64,000 nt of DNA, taken from contig NZ_JABAII010000005.1 in NCBI RefSeq assembly GCF_012641405.1, positions 1 to 64,000 of the forward strand, written 5' to 3'. This DNA comes from Rhizobium sp. P40RR-XXII. Its GTDB lineage: Bacteria > Pseudomonadota > Alphaproteobacteria > Rhizobiales > Rhizobiaceae. Shown here piece after piece: positions 54,726 to 64,000 of the stretch. The stretch's first letter is position 1. Each line of letters starts with the position of its first letter. The position numbers and the translations under genes are program-made. The notes under the pieces were generated by a model. The model had not been told where the DNA came from. It worked only from the letters and a program-made list of their open reading frames with translations, and did not search any database.

Positions 54726-55176
54726 GAAATCAATCTGGGGCGAACACATGCGGTATTCGACTGGCCAGCCTATACTGGTAGGCGATCATGTTATGGCCGA
54801 TGGTATGGCTGGGATAGTTGCGTGTCGAATTGGCACGCCGCCGCTTATTGGCCATAGGTGACCGCTGCGCGGTTGGCGATGGCGGAGCCGTGCGGCGCTT
54901 CGTGTGGCATCTGACGGAGCCCGAGAATCTCGATGTGACGCTGCCTGCTGACAAGGTATTGGCAAATATCCCCGCCGAGCAGCACCAAAAACTCCAGGAC
55001 GCGATACGCGATCACGCCCCATATCGAAGAAGGTCCTGGTGCTCCATTCATCACCATCAAATAAGCAACACTCTCGAAAATCGATATCGGGAACCGAGAC
55101 TAGAGGTAAAGAGTTTGGCCTTTAACCACCAAACTGATTGGCGGTTCATCGAAGCACAAACCATAGGAGAATACCG
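54726..55176. other. Intergenic stretch after the integrase; at most a gene fragment
   Basis: 451 bases. A plus frame at 54818-55180 contains a protein-like patch (EPENLDVTLPADKVLANIP) but has no ribosome site and ends inside the next gene; it may be a decayed gene. Nothing else was recognised. Confidence 0.4.
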
Positions 55177-55386
55177 ATGATCAGTGAAGCCGATCGTGAT
55201 CCGCGTCATCATACGCAAAAGATGCAAAAGCGCCTGCAGGAAACCATGGATCATCTGCGGGAAGACCTTCAAAAGGTGGACGAGCCGCAGTTGAAGGCCA
55301 TGTTCGAAACCGCAGCAGAGGTTCTAGGGGGCCTGAAAAAGGCCTTTGGCGACTACGAGAAGAAAAACGAGGCTGCATGGAAGTAG
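55177..55386 (+). CDS. Small helical hypothetical protein (69 residues)
   Basis: Starts at ATG 55177 with AGGAG (55165-55169) upstream. The sequence is charged and heptad-like (MQKRLQETMDHLREDLQKV, LKAMFETAAEVLGGLKKAF), predicted as two long amphipathic helices, possibly a helical hairpin or dimer. No cysteine, signal or membrane segment. Rhizobial genomes contain many such small helical proteins of unknown role. Not recognised further. Confidence 0.65.
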   Translation: MISEADRDPRHHTQKMQKRLQETMDHLREDLQKVDEPQLKAMFETAAEVLGGLKKAFGDYEKKNEAAWK

Positions 55387-55424
55387 CCCATCCCAATCGG
55401 CAGAAGTGCTGGTTCGCATGAGAT

Positions 55425-55609
55425 GCGCTTTTGGCGATATGAAGCGGATGCCGCAGAGGCAGCACGATCGCGCCCGTTGCCCGGGCGATCCTGGATGTCG
55501 AGACCGCTAAAGCTTCGAGAAAAACCCATGGACCGGCATGGCCGATCGGATCGGAATAGCTTTCGCTATTGAAGGGAACGTCCCTCACCCATAAGGCGTC
55601 GAAACCCAA
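55425..55609 (-). pseudogene. Luciferase-like monooxygenase fragment
   Basis: The minus-strand frame encodes about 60 residues of an LLM flavin-dependent monooxygenase: GFDALWVRDVPF, then PWVFLEALAVSTSRI and GAIVLPLRHPLHIAKSA. These match the substrate- and FMN-binding N-terminal third of the family; the other 200-300 residues are missing. There is no start context. It is the relic of a deleted oxidoreductase gene; the bases from 55610 to 55862 hold no gene. Confidence 0.7.
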
Positions 55610-55862
55610 TCTATCCGCTTGAGCGGCAACCCCCAGCTAAGGGGTTCTCTCCTGTGCCGGCAGAACAATGCCGAATGAAAGCCGACCTGGATCGAAAAGC
55701 ACCTTACGCCCTGACTCCTGTTGCCTCTGGCAGGGAGAAAAAGCGACGTGCCGTCGCGAAAAAGGGCCAGCGTCGGGTTTTACGCGGCAGCCTGGCATGG
55801 TCGGTCTGTAGAGGCTGACCATGCGTGGAAATGGCATTCCGATCGAAGCTGGTGTCGGCAGC

Positions 55863-56234
55863 TTAGCTTGCGGCGATGCACTGCTTGACGAAATCGCGCA
55901 GAGCCTTCTTTTCCAGACCCTTGGTCGTGCCTTGATCATGGCAGGTCTTACGCTTCGCCAGAACCGGATACTTCTGCTGCAAGCAGCCTTTGACTGCATC
56001 CTTGCGTGCCTGGCCCTTGAGGCCCTGCCCTATCGCATCTTGCCGGCAGGCCTGCCGCGCCGTCTTGATTTCATCCTTCGACGGCATGGTCGAGGATGGT
56101 GCCGCAGTGGCGGGAGTCGTCGTAGAAGCAGGCGTAGCGCTCGTCGCTGGTGTCGTCGTCTGCGCGAAGACCACTGTTGCGGATGACAGGACAAAGAAAG
56201 CGGCGACGGCCGCATTTAGCAGCTTGCGGGTCAT
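55863..56234 (-). CDS. PsiF-repeat exported protein
   Basis: A 123-residue protein with a cleavable signal peptide (MTRKLLNAAVAAFFVLSSA, cleavage near FAQ), a threonine/proline-rich linker and two PsiF repeats, each with paired cysteines (ARQACRQDAIGQGLKG...CLQQKY; KTCHDQGTTKGLEKK...CIAAS). PsiF proteins are periplasmic and of unknown role; in E. coli psiF is phosphate-starvation inducible. ATG 56234 gives a proper signal peptide; the frame extends 9 codons further. It stands alone between gene fragments. Confidence 0.87.
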   Translation of the reverse strand: MTRKLLNAAVAAFFVLSSATVVFAQTTTPATSATPASTTTPATAAPSSTMPSKDEIKTARQACRQDAIGQGLKGQARKDAVKGCLQQKYPVLAKRKTCHDQGTTKGLEKKALRDFVKQCIAAS

Positions 56235-56345
56235 GGGCATATCCTTTTGGCTGAAGGCCATTCATGTTCAAGCCGCCGGCCCACATTGCGAGAGCGGCGT
56301 CCTTCTTGAACGATCGCTGCCACCTTATCCGTCGCTACAAACCTA

Positions 56346-56690
56346 TTATTTTCTCACCGACCTGGGCCGCACTTCCTCTGCTTGCCAGAAAACAAGACGC
56401 GCTGAAGGAGGATCTTTGAAATTGATCGTTTGCATATTCGTGCGGATCAGCCGGCGAAATCGCGAGGCGTTACGTGCGCCCCAAACGCCGAGGAAGAGCT
56501 CTCCCGTTGCATCATTTTTAAAAACGACGGCTCCGCCGAATATGGAAGAAAGCCCGGCTTCGCCCATGACGCCTCCGCCACCGAAAAGCGCAATGACGTA
56601 ATCCCGCGGAGCAACGGTGACGAGCGTCGGGCTCCGCGGAACAAACTGCTCACTTCGAAAAATATAAACTGGGCAAACGAATTCCCTCAT
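56346..56690 (-). CDS. Hypothetical protein, doubtful
   Basis: A 114-residue frame with a glycine-rich middle (FGGGGVMGEAG) and a basic end. No ribosome site precedes the ATG at 56690, and I recognise no family. It may be a fragment of a former gene. Listed because nothing else covers these bases. Confidence 0.3.
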   Translation of the reverse strand: MREFVCPVYIFRSEQFVPRSPTLVTVAPRDYVIALFGGGGVMGEAGLSSIFGGAVVFKNDATGELFLGVWGARNASRFRRLIRTNMQTINFKDPPSARLVFWQAEEVRPRSVRK

Positions 56691-56759
56691 GTCGCAAGCA
56701 TAGGCTGAGCCTACTTTGCTACAAGTCCTTCAGGAAACTTAGCCGATTTCGTTTCTTTG

Positions 56760-57887
<1,128 letters not shown>

Positions 57888-57937
57888 GGAAATCCCTCCA
57901 AAATCAATAGTCTACAGCTTGTATCTAGCGTGATTTG

Positions 57938-58771
57938 TTAGCGTGATATCCTTGCCCACAAATCAAGTATTTCCTGCCTCATAAGCAGGGATTCCTCCCA
58001 ACGGTCGGTGGTATCTTCGCCGTCGCGCCCCGTAATGGCATAGGGTTTCGGTCCCAATTCGCAGGTGAAGGCGAGCGTCGCGTCCTTGTCGGCGCGTTTT
58101 CGCCAGCTCTTGAAGCCATATTCCCACCAACCGAGGAAAAGATCGACCCATGGCCCATGGTGCGGAAAGGAGATCTCGATTTGGACCTGCTCGCGCGAGG
58201 CGACGCGGCCGTGGAAGGCCCAGGAACTGTCCAGAATCCGGTGGATGAGCGCATGGTTCTCTTCGGATACCGGCCAGGCGAATTCACGCCCGACGAGGAA
58301 ATGGGAGATGTCGCCCAGCAGCCGCAGTGCAGGCAGCCGATCGAGCAGATCGAGCGTGAAGAACAGATCCGTCGTCATCCGGTCCCGATGCGTCTCGATC
58401 CAGACGTCGATACCGGCCTCCTCCCCCAGACGCTGCCAGCCTTCCAGCAACGGAATGCAATCCTCCAGCCGCCGCAGCCGCACGTCAGGCTGCAGACAGA
58501 TGTGATGGACATCGTGTTCGGCGGCGACCTCGAGCACCGGCTTCAGATCGTCGACAGTCTTGGGAAAGCACTGGCCTTCCGCCTGCAATCCATGCTGCTT
58601 GAGCAGACCCGCGACGCGGGAAACGACGTTACGGTCGTACCAATGGGTGCTGATGCCGTTAAAGCCGGCGGCCGCGATCTTTTCGATATTCTCTTCCAGA
58701 GAAAGCTCCGGATGTCGAGCACTGCGACGCTCCATGGACCAGAGCGACTGGAATATGAGCAAGTTTTGCAT
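57938..58771 (-). CDS. Sugar phosphate isomerase/epimerase (xylose-isomerase-like TIM barrel)
   Basis: A 277-residue AP-endonuclease-2/xylose-isomerase-like barrel protein. Likely metal ligands are in WIETHRD, LLGDISHF, and CELGP near the C-terminus. Such enzymes interconvert sugars, ketoses or inositol derivatives; rhizopine MocC and inositol IolE/IolI belong to the same superfamily. It is divergent from the sugar-binding-protein gene and upstream of the formaldehyde dehydrogenase gene. The substrate is unknown. Confidence 0.85.
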   Translation of the reverse strand: MQNLLIFQSLWSMERRSARHPELSLEENIEKIAAAGFNGISTHWYDRNVVSRVAGLLKQHGLQAEGQCFPKTVDDLKPVLEVAAEHDVHHICLQPDVRLRRLEDCIPLLEGWQRLGEEAGIDVWIETHRDRMTTDLFFTLDLLDRLPALRLLGDISHFLVGREFAWPVSEENHALIHRILDSSWAFHGRVASREQVQIEISFPHHGPWVDLFLGWWEYGFKSWRKRADKDATLAFTCELGPKPYAITGRDGEDTTDRWEESLLMRQEILDLWARISR

Positions 58772-58834
58772 AGGTCCTCCCGTACCGGTGGCTTGCTCAG
58801 ATCACGAATCCGAAGCCTTTACCAGTCGCCGCGG

Positions 58835-58920
58835 TGATGGCTTTTGATCATCAGCGCGTTTCATTGCAAAGCGGATGTATTCGCATGTCGCGGCGGTCGC
58901 GGCGTGATGGTTTTTCATCA
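58835..58920. promoter_or_regulatory. Two TGATG...CATCA inverted repeats in the divergent promoter region
   Basis: TGATG/CATCA at 58835-58839/58849-58853 and again at 58905-58909/58916-58920, both inside the 230-base spacer between the isomerase and the binding-protein gene. Two similar palindromes in one control region suggest operators for the locus regulator (the LacI-type gene nearby is broken). Spacers differ (9 and 6 bases), so this is tentative. Confidence 0.35.
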
Positions 58921-59001
58921 AAATACTTTCGGACGCCGATTGGCTTCGTCGGTAACTCTTCCCGAGCGGTCGCTTGGGCCGCTGTTTCCTGGGAGGAGAA
59001 C

Positions 59002-59931
59002 ATGCTGAAGTTTTTGAGTGCAAGCGCGCTTGCGCTGGTACTGTCGTCGCAAGCTTACGCCGCCGATCGGATTGGTGTTTCGATGGGCTACCTGACGACC
59101 AATTTCCAGACCTTGATCGCCAATGGTATGCAGGACTACGCCAAGACCAAAGGCCTCGACCTGCAGGTGGTGGATGCCGCCAACGACGTCAACAAGCAGC
59201 TCGATCAGGTGCGCAACTTCGCGGCGGGCGGCGTCTCGGCCATTATCGTCGACCCGGTGGATTCGGACGGCACGCCGGCCATGAGCAAGATTGCACAGGA
59301 TGCCGGCATTCCGCTGATCTACGTCAATATACAGCCAACGGATCTGTCGACGCTCGGAAGGAAGCAGGCTTTCGTTGGATCGAATGAAACCGAATCCGGC
59401 ACGCTTCAGACGAAGCAAGTCTGTCGCTTGCTCGGCGGCAAGGGCGATGTCGTCGTCATGGTCGGCGACCTCACCAGCCAGGCGGCACGTCAGCGGACAC
59501 AGGACGTGCATGACGTGCTGAAATCAAGCGAATGCAGCGGCATCAAAGTCGTGCGCGAGCAAGTCGGCAACTGGAGCCGCGTCGATGGCGCCGATCTTGT
59601 TTCGAACTGGCTGACCTCCGGACTGTCGTTCGATGCCGTCATCGCCAATAACGACGAGATGGCGCTCGGCGCGATCTCAGCGATCAAGAATGCCGGCGGC
59701 TCGACCGACAAGACGATCGTCGCCGGCATCGACGCGACGCCGGACGCACTGCAGGCAATGAAATCGGGAGACCTCAAGGTCACCGTGTTCCAGGACGCCA
59801 AGGCTCAGGGCCGCGGCGCCGTGGATACGGCCCTGAAGGCAGCCAAGGGCGAGCAGATCGACAAGGAAGTCTGGATCCCCTTCAAGCTGGTGACGAAGGA
59901 GAACATGGTTCAGTTCGAAAGCCTCAACTGA
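59002..59931 (+). CDS. Periplasmic sugar-binding protein of an ABC importer (MocB/RbsB-like)
   Basis: A 309-residue type 1 periplasmic-binding protein with a signal peptide (MLKFLSASALALVLSSQAYA). Family landmarks are IGVSMGYLTTNFQTL, VDAANDVNKQLDQVRNF, IIVDPVDSDGT, and VIANNDEMALGA with GIDATPDAL near the end. It captures a sugar or inositol-like solute; rhizopine MocB and ribose/inositol-binding proteins are relatives. The ATG at 59002 has GGGAGGAG upstream; the longer frame is not needed. No permease or ATPase gene is in the window, so it must work with an importer encoded elsewhere or past the edge. Confidence 0.92.
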   Translation: MLKFLSASALALVLSSQAYAADRIGVSMGYLTTNFQTLIANGMQDYAKTKGLDLQVVDAANDVNKQLDQVRNFAAGGVSAIIVDPVDSDGTPAMSKIAQDAGIPLIYVNIQPTDLSTLGRKQAFVGSNETESGTLQTKQVCRLLGGKGDVVVMVGDLTSQAARQRTQDVHDVLKSSECSGIKVVREQVGNWSRVDGADLVSNWLTSGLSFDAVIANNDEMALGAISAIKNAGGSTDKTIVAGIDATPDALQAMKSGDLKVTVFQDAKAQGRGAVDTALKAAKGEQIDKEVWIPFKLVTKENMVQFESLN

Positions 59932-60120
59932 GCAGGGAGGCGTCGGCAACTTAGAGTACCATTGCCGGCGCGGGAAGGACAGGCTGCCCGCATCCCCTTC
60001 CCTGATTGTGGCCCGGCGAACGTCCCGTCGCCGTGAGCAAATTTCATCAAATCAATGCTGTCGTTTCGAACCGGCGTCGCTGACACTGACCACATAGTTC
60101 CACTCACAGGGAGGCACATC

Positions 60121-61155
60121 ATGGACGACACGCTCTACGGCAGGCGCGACAAGCGCGGCGACTGGAAACCCAACAAGCTTCTACAATATCCGCCTGTTTT
60201 CATCTGGCCGGCGAAACCGGCCGCCTTCCTGAAATGGTTCTTCGGCTATCCAGGCTATCTGATGCCCTGGAATGTGGTCTATGCGATTGTCGCAACGCTG
60301 CTGTGGCTCTACGCGACGCCCTCCATGGAGACCATGAAGACGCTGGCGCCGGCCTGGATCGCCTATCTTCTCCTGCGCAATGCCGCACTGGTCTTCCTGT
60401 TCTTCGGCGCCTTTCACCTGCGCCTCTATATGCAGAAGAAGCAGGGCACGAGCTTCAAATACAATAGCAAGTGGCCGTCGAAGGATAATTCCGCCTTCCT
60501 CTTCAGCAATCAGACCGTCGACAACGTGATCTGGACTTTCGCCAGCGCCGTACCCTTATGGACGGCCTTCGAAGTGCTGACGCTCTGGGCTTTTGCGAAC
60601 GGCATCATTCCCTATGTCGGTTTTGCCGAACACCCGATCTATTGCACCGTCATCATGCTGCTGATCCCGGCGTTCCGCGATCTGCACTTCTATCTCGTGC
60701 ATCGCCTGATCCACTGGCCTCCGCTGTACCATACGGTCCATAAGCTGCATCACAACAACGTCAATCCCGGCCCCTGGTCCGGGCTCGCCATGCACCCGGT
60801 CGAGCATCTGTTGTATTTCTCGGGCGTGCTCATCCACTGGATCGTACCGTCCAATCCGATCCATGCCCTGTTCCATATGACGCATACCGCCCTTGCGCCC
60901 GCGCCCGGCCACGCCGGTTTCGACAAGATCGTCATCGGCGAGGATGCTGGGATCGATACCCATGCTTATGACCATTACCTCCACCACAAGTTTTTCGAAT
61001 GCAATTATGCCGACGGCGTCATTCCGCTCGACCAATGGTTCGGCACTTTCCACGATGGCTCGAAAGAAGCCGAGGACCGCATGAACAAGCGCTTCATGGA
61101 ACGCGCCAAGAAATATGCTGAAAAGCAGGCGCGCCGCTCCGGCACGCCGGGCTAG
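60121..61155 (+). CDS. Membrane di-iron hydroxylase (fatty acid hydroxylase/sterol desaturase superfamily)
   Basis: A 344-residue membrane protein with four or five hydrophobic segments and the histidine clusters that bind a di-iron site: HFYLVHRLIH, HTVHKLHH, HALFHMTH and HYLHHKFF. The superfamily hydroxylates or desaturates lipids, or cleaves ether bonds, using electrons from a reductase chain. A Rieske ferredoxin and FAD reductase 1.2 kb downstream could supply them. ATG 60121 follows GGGAGG; frame to 60055 lacks a ribosome site. It is not the alkane-hydroxylase type reported for rhizopine MocD, so the parallel with the moc genes is partial. Confidence 0.87.
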   Translation: MDDTLYGRRDKRGDWKPNKLLQYPPVFIWPAKPAAFLKWFFGYPGYLMPWNVVYAIVATLLWLYATPSMETMKTLAPAWIAYLLLRNAALVFLFFGAFHLRLYMQKKQGTSFKYNSKWPSKDNSAFLFSNQTVDNVIWTFASAVPLWTAFEVLTLWAFANGIIPYVGFAEHPIYCTVIMLLIPAFRDLHFYLVHRLIHWPPLYHTVHKLHHNNVNPGPWSGLAMHPVEHLLYFSGVLIHWIVPSNPIHALFHMTHTALAPAPGHAGFDKIVIGEDAGIDTHAYDHYLHHKFFECNYADGVIPLDQWFGTFHDGSKEAEDRMNKRFMERAKKYAEKQARRSGTPG

Positions 61156-61293
61156 CGGAGAGGCAAAGCATGGCCGGGCTCCTCCGTTCGGGACAACGAT
61201 CTCAAGGACTTGCCGAGGGAGCTCCGCGCTCCATATGCGACGATTGGGCTCTCCCCCCGCCACCGGTCGAACCGGCCGTTGATGACGGGAAAT

Positions 61294-61329
61294 GCCGGAG
61301 CCTGCGGCCCTCCTTCCGCAGGCTCCGGC
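61294..61329. terminator. Strong hairpin between convergent genes
   Basis: Perfect 14-bp stem, GCCGGAGCCTGCGG (61294-61307) with its complement at 61316-61329 and an 8-base loop. It lies between the hydroxylase and the broken lacI gene, which converge. There is no long T run on either side, so it may act as a transcript-stabilising hairpin or a weak bidirectional terminator. Confidence 0.55.
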
Positions 61330-61337
61330 CCTGTCAC

Positions 61338-62161
61338 TTAGGGGTGACTTGAGGTGAGCCCGATATTTTCCACCGTATAGGTCAGGAACGGTACAGGGTC
61401 CTTGTTCACAGGTAGATCAATGATCCCCGTCGCGAGAGAATCGTATTCAGGGCGCGCCTTGCCTGGGTTTCAGGCGCCTGATCGAAAACGAGCGTCATCA
61501 GGCCCGATGCGATGAAGTGGCGGGTTTCATCGTTGAGCTCATGCGTTATCCAGACGAGTTCCCTTCCCCGTTGCTCCTGAAAGCGCTGAAGCACCGAGCC
61601 GACACCGAGATTGGCGCCGCCGGCATTGTAAATACCGATAGTATCCGGGCAGCGGTGAAGCGCCTGCGTCATCATCTCGGCGGACTTCACGTCGTCATCC
61701 CGGCCGGTGAGATAGGAGACGATCTGGACGACCTCGACGCCGGCGGCGTGGGCCTTTCTGAGGCTCTCACGGATTGCCGGATGATCGACGGCCGCAACGA
61801 TCAGGCCGTGGCGGCGAATGCTGCTATTGGCCACATGCGCGGCGAATTTCTCGGGATCATTCTCCTCAAGGAAAGTCCGATGGATCGTGATCGAGCTATC
61901 CGACGAAGCGGCGATCCGCTCGAAGGCTCGGTTGAGCCTGCTGAAGAACGGCGATTCCGGCCTGACCAGGATCACCTCGATGCGGATCGTGCCGCGATAG
62001 AGGCTTGGAATAAGCCCCTTCTAGCCCAGCCGCTTAGCTGCCAGCACCACCTTTTCCGCCGTTTGCGGCCTGACGCTGCCGCGCTCGTTGAGAACGCGCT
62101 CCACCGTTGCAAGGCCAACGCCTGCCGCCGCCGCGATATCCACCAGACGGTTCTTTTTCAT
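61338..62161 (-). pseudogene. LacI-family regulator, broken by stop codon, deletion and frameshift
   Basis: The N-terminal HTH is intact (MKKNRLVDIAAAAGVGLATVERVLNE), but a TAG at 62021-62023 ends the frame after KRLG; translation resumes in the same frame as KGLIPSLYRGTIRIE. About 70 residues of the effector domain are missing near 61700 (VVQIVSYLT runs straight into GRDDDVKSAEMM). A one-base deletion near 61425 moves the C-terminal DLPVNKDPVPFLTYTVENI segment out of frame before a stop at 61338-61340. Intact relatives have about 340 residues. It probably once repressed the catabolic locus; the neighbours may now be constitutive or under another control. Confidence 0.78.
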
Positions 62162-62340
62162 TCCGCTCCTCCTTGAGGAAAAATGATCATAATCGGCGTG
62201 GAATGTGAAGGGCAATCTCACGCATGCTTGGAACCAGCCGGGAGGAGAAAACGATGCGCGATCAAGGCGCAACGTCAACTTGCTCCCAAGAGTTGGCGAC
62301 GGTTTTCGCGCTTTGCGAGATTGCAATGAGGAGGAAGAAA

Positions 62341-62657
62341 TGACCACATGGGTTGATGCATGTGCTGCCAGCGAAGTCGATCAGGAGGATGTCGTCCGCT
62401 TCGATCACTCCGGACGAACCTTCGCCATCTATCGTAGCCCCGACGACGAGTATTTCGCGACCGATGGCCTTTGCACGCATGAAAAGATCCATCTGGCTGA
62501 TGGGCTCGTCATGGACGACATCATCGAGTGTCCGAAGCACAATGGCCGCTTCAGCTACAAGACAGGCGAGGCTCGCGGCGCGCCGGTGTGCGTCAATCTG
62601 AAAACCTACCCGGTCAGAGTGGAAGGCGATCGTATCATGATCGGGATCGAGGCATGA
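62341..62657 (+). CDS. Rieske-type ferredoxin (MocE-like)
   Basis: A 105-residue Rieske [2Fe-2S] protein. Cluster ligands are C45 and H47 (GLCTHEKIH) and C64 and H67 (ECPKHNGRF), the CxH...CxxH pattern. Such ferredoxins pass electrons from a reductase to an oxygenase; rhizopine MocE is a close analogue. The start at 62341 follows GAGGAGGAA; the frame extends upstream to 62205 without a better start. The stop overlaps the reductase start (ATGA), so the two are made together. The likely acceptor is the di-iron hydroxylase at 60121-61155. Confidence 0.9.
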
Positions 62658-63913
62658 GCAGCGATACGGGTATCATCATCGTCGGTGCCGGGGAATGCGG
62701 CGCACGCGCCGCGTTGAGCTTGAGGGAGAATGGCTATCGGCAGGCAATCACGCTGATCGGCGACGAGGTTCATCTCCCCTACGAGCGGCCGCCTCTTTCC
62801 AAGCAGGTTCTGCTCGACGAAGCCACGCCGCAAGCGTCGGCCGTTCTCAATGATATCCGGCTCGATGAGCGGGCGATCCGGCACGTCAGCGGTGCATCGG
62901 CAAGCGACATAGACATCGTGGGGAAACAGTTGGTCCTCTCGGATGGCCGGACACTGCCCTATGACAAATTGCTGCTGGCGACAGGCGCCGCACCCCGGCG
63001 ATTGTCGAACGCGCCCGCCAGCGGACGGATGTTTTATCTGAGGACCTTCGATGACGCGTTGACGCTTCGTTCCTGGCTGCGGGCCGATATGCACGTCGCC
63101 GTGCTTGGCGGCGGCTTCATCGGCCTGGAGGTCGCCGCATCGGCGCGCAGTCGCGGAGCCAAGGTAACGGTCATCGAGTCGCAGGAGCGCATTCTCAAGC
63201 GCGGTGTGCCCGAGCCGATTGCCAAAACGATGACTGCCCTGCATCGGCGTAACGGCGTCGTCGTGAAATGCGGCGTGACGGTTCTCGGGATCGAAGCGGA
63301 CGAACAGCGTGTTGCCATCTTCCTCTCCGAGGGAGATATGATCTCGGCGGATGTTCTTGTCGTCGGAATCGGCGCGCAGCCGCGCACCGAGCTTGCCGCT
63401 CAGGCCGGGATTGCGGTCGACAACGGCATTGCGGTCAACGAGCGCCTGGAGACGTCGGTGACGGATATCTATGCCGCCGGTGACTGCTGTTCGTTTCCGC
63501 ATCCCCTATACGGCGGACGCCGGCTGCGCCTCGAAGCCTGGCGCAATGCGCAGGATCAGGGCATCCTTGCCGCCGCCAATCTGACAGGCGCGGCGCGCAG
63601 CTATCAGGCCGTTCCCTATTTCTGGTCCGACCAATACGATCATACGCTTCAAATCGCCGGCCTCGCCGATGAAGGACAAATAGTCGTTCGACGGGACCTT
63701 GGCGACGGCGCCCTCATCCTGTTTCATCTTGATGGCGAACGGCGGATGGTCGCCGCAAGCGGCGTCGGTCCCGGCAATAAAATTGCCAAGGACATCAAGC
63801 TGAGCGAGATGTTGATCGCCAAGCGCGTCATTCCGCCGATCGAGGCTTTGGCGGCCAGCGTGAACCTGAAGTCTCTCTTGCCAAAGGCAGCGCAAGAGAT
63901 AGCTGTTTTGTGA
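62654..63913 (+). CDS. FAD-dependent ferredoxin reductase (MocF-like)
   Basis: A 419-residue NAD(P)H:ferredoxin reductase of the oxygenase-coupled type. FAD binding is in IIIVGAGECGARAA and VTDIYAAGDCC; LPYERPPLSKQ is the family fingerprint; NADH binding is in AVLGGGFIGLEVAASA. It should reduce the Rieske ferredoxin encoded just upstream, with which it overlaps by 4 bases. Together with the membrane hydroxylase they form a plausible three-component oxygenase. The remaining 87 bases of the window hold no gene start that I can support. Confidence 0.92.
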   Translation: MSSDTGIIIVGAGECGARAALSLRENGYRQAITLIGDEVHLPYERPPLSKQVLLDEATPQASAVLNDIRLDERAIRHVSGASASDIDIVGKQLVLSDGRTLPYDKLLLATGAAPRRLSNAPASGRMFYLRTFDDALTLRSWLRADMHVAVLGGGFIGLEVAASARSRGAKVTVIESQERILKRGVPEPIAKTMTALHRRNGVVVKCGVTVLGIEADEQRVAIFLSEGDMISADVLVVGIGAQPRTELAAQAGIAVDNGIAVNERLETSVTDIYAAGDCCSFPHPLYGGRRLRLEAWRNAQDQGILAAANLTGAARSYQAVPYFWSDQYDHTLQIAGLADEGQIVVRRDLGDGALILFHLDGERRMVAASGVGPGNKIAKDIKLSEMLIAKRVIPPIEALAASVNLKSLLPKAAQEIAVL

Positions 63914-64000
63914 ACTCATGAGCAGACGACATAAGTGCTTGCCGTCTTCACGCCCTAATCGCGCAGGCTAAGCTCACTATATCTCCTTCTGCTCTGACGG

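Noticed and set aside
54818..55180. 120-codon plus-strand frame after the integrase
   Set aside because: No ribosome site, biased arginine-rich start, and it runs into the better supported gene at 55177; noted only as a possible relic.
60121..61155. Calling the membrane hydroxylase mocD
   Set aside because: Its histidine clusters fit the fatty acid hydroxylase/sterol desaturase superfamily, not the alkane-hydroxylase/desaturase type I associate with MocD.

Overview
The window looks like accessory DNA of a Rhizobium-type alphaproteobacterium, probably a plasmid, chromid or genomic island. Grounds: a complete imuA-imuB-dnaE2 mutagenesis operon behind a GTTC-N7-GTTC LexA box, a stand-alone LigD-type ligase, a plasmid pRiA4b ORF-3 family gene, a DUF1612 (RHE_PE00001-type) gene beside a tyrosine recombinase, a minus-strand RNA with CCUCCUCCC hairpin loops of the rhizobial anti-Shine-Dalgarno sRNA kind, and a catabolic locus with MocE/MocF-like (rhizopine-type) redox partners. 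No rRNA or tRNA gene, CRISPR array or replication origin was found.

Layout. (1) 0-7.6 kb is a graveyard of mobile DNA: an IS6-type element, a fragment of a filamentous-haemagglutinin-like exoprotein gene, a frameshifted Tn3 transposase tail, a twice-frameshifted IS66-like transposase, a serine-hydrolase gene cut just after its catalytic SxxK motif by a 3.2-kb Tn3-family transposon, and an IS5-type scrap. (2) 7.6-10.3 kb is a TetR regulator divergent from a small redox operon (thioredoxin-reductase-like flavoprotein, ABM monooxygenase, membrane methyltransferase-like protein). (3) 10.6-18.2 kb is a DNA-damage block: ImuA, ImuB, DnaE2, ATP-dependent ligase and an SRAP abasic-site crosslinking protein. 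(4) 18.2-20.8 kb holds a probable regulatory RNA and small genes. (5) 20.8-29.7 kb is filled by two overlapping giant genes (1576 and 1400 residues) of no recognised family.

(6) 30.1-51.5 kb is a dense anti-phage-type island: a Septu-like ATPase/HNH pair (PtuA/PtuB), a GHKL ATPase joined to a PD-(D/E)XK nuclease, a Gabija-like OLD nuclease/UvrD helicase pair (GajA/GajB), a convergent three-gene operon (zinc-ribbon/HEPN protein, AddB-like, AddA-like), and a two-gene operon of a YobI/KAP P-loop NTPase and an HsdR-type nuclease/NTPase. A diverged scrap of the DUF1612 3' end at 45.1 kb mirrors the real DUF1612 3' end at 51.57 kb, so the last two-gene operon sits between two such ends. (7) 51.6-54.7 kb carries DUF1612, vapBC and the recombinase, with vapB-vapC-int overlapping by ATGA. 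(8) 54.7-56.7 kb holds small genes and a luciferase-like monooxygenase scrap.

(9) 56.7-63.9 kb is a catabolic locus: glutathione-dependent formaldehyde dehydrogenase, a sugar isomerase/epimerase, a periplasmic sugar-binding protein, a membrane di-iron hydroxylase, a broken LacI regulator, a Rieske ferredoxin and its FAD reductase. The combination suggests oxidative removal of a methyl group from a sugar- or inositol-like compound, with formaldehyde handled by the dehydrogenase. That pathway is inferred. The most novel material is the giant gene pair, the HEPN-AddB-AddA operon facing Gabija, the KAP/HsdR-like pair, and the four-hairpin RNA.
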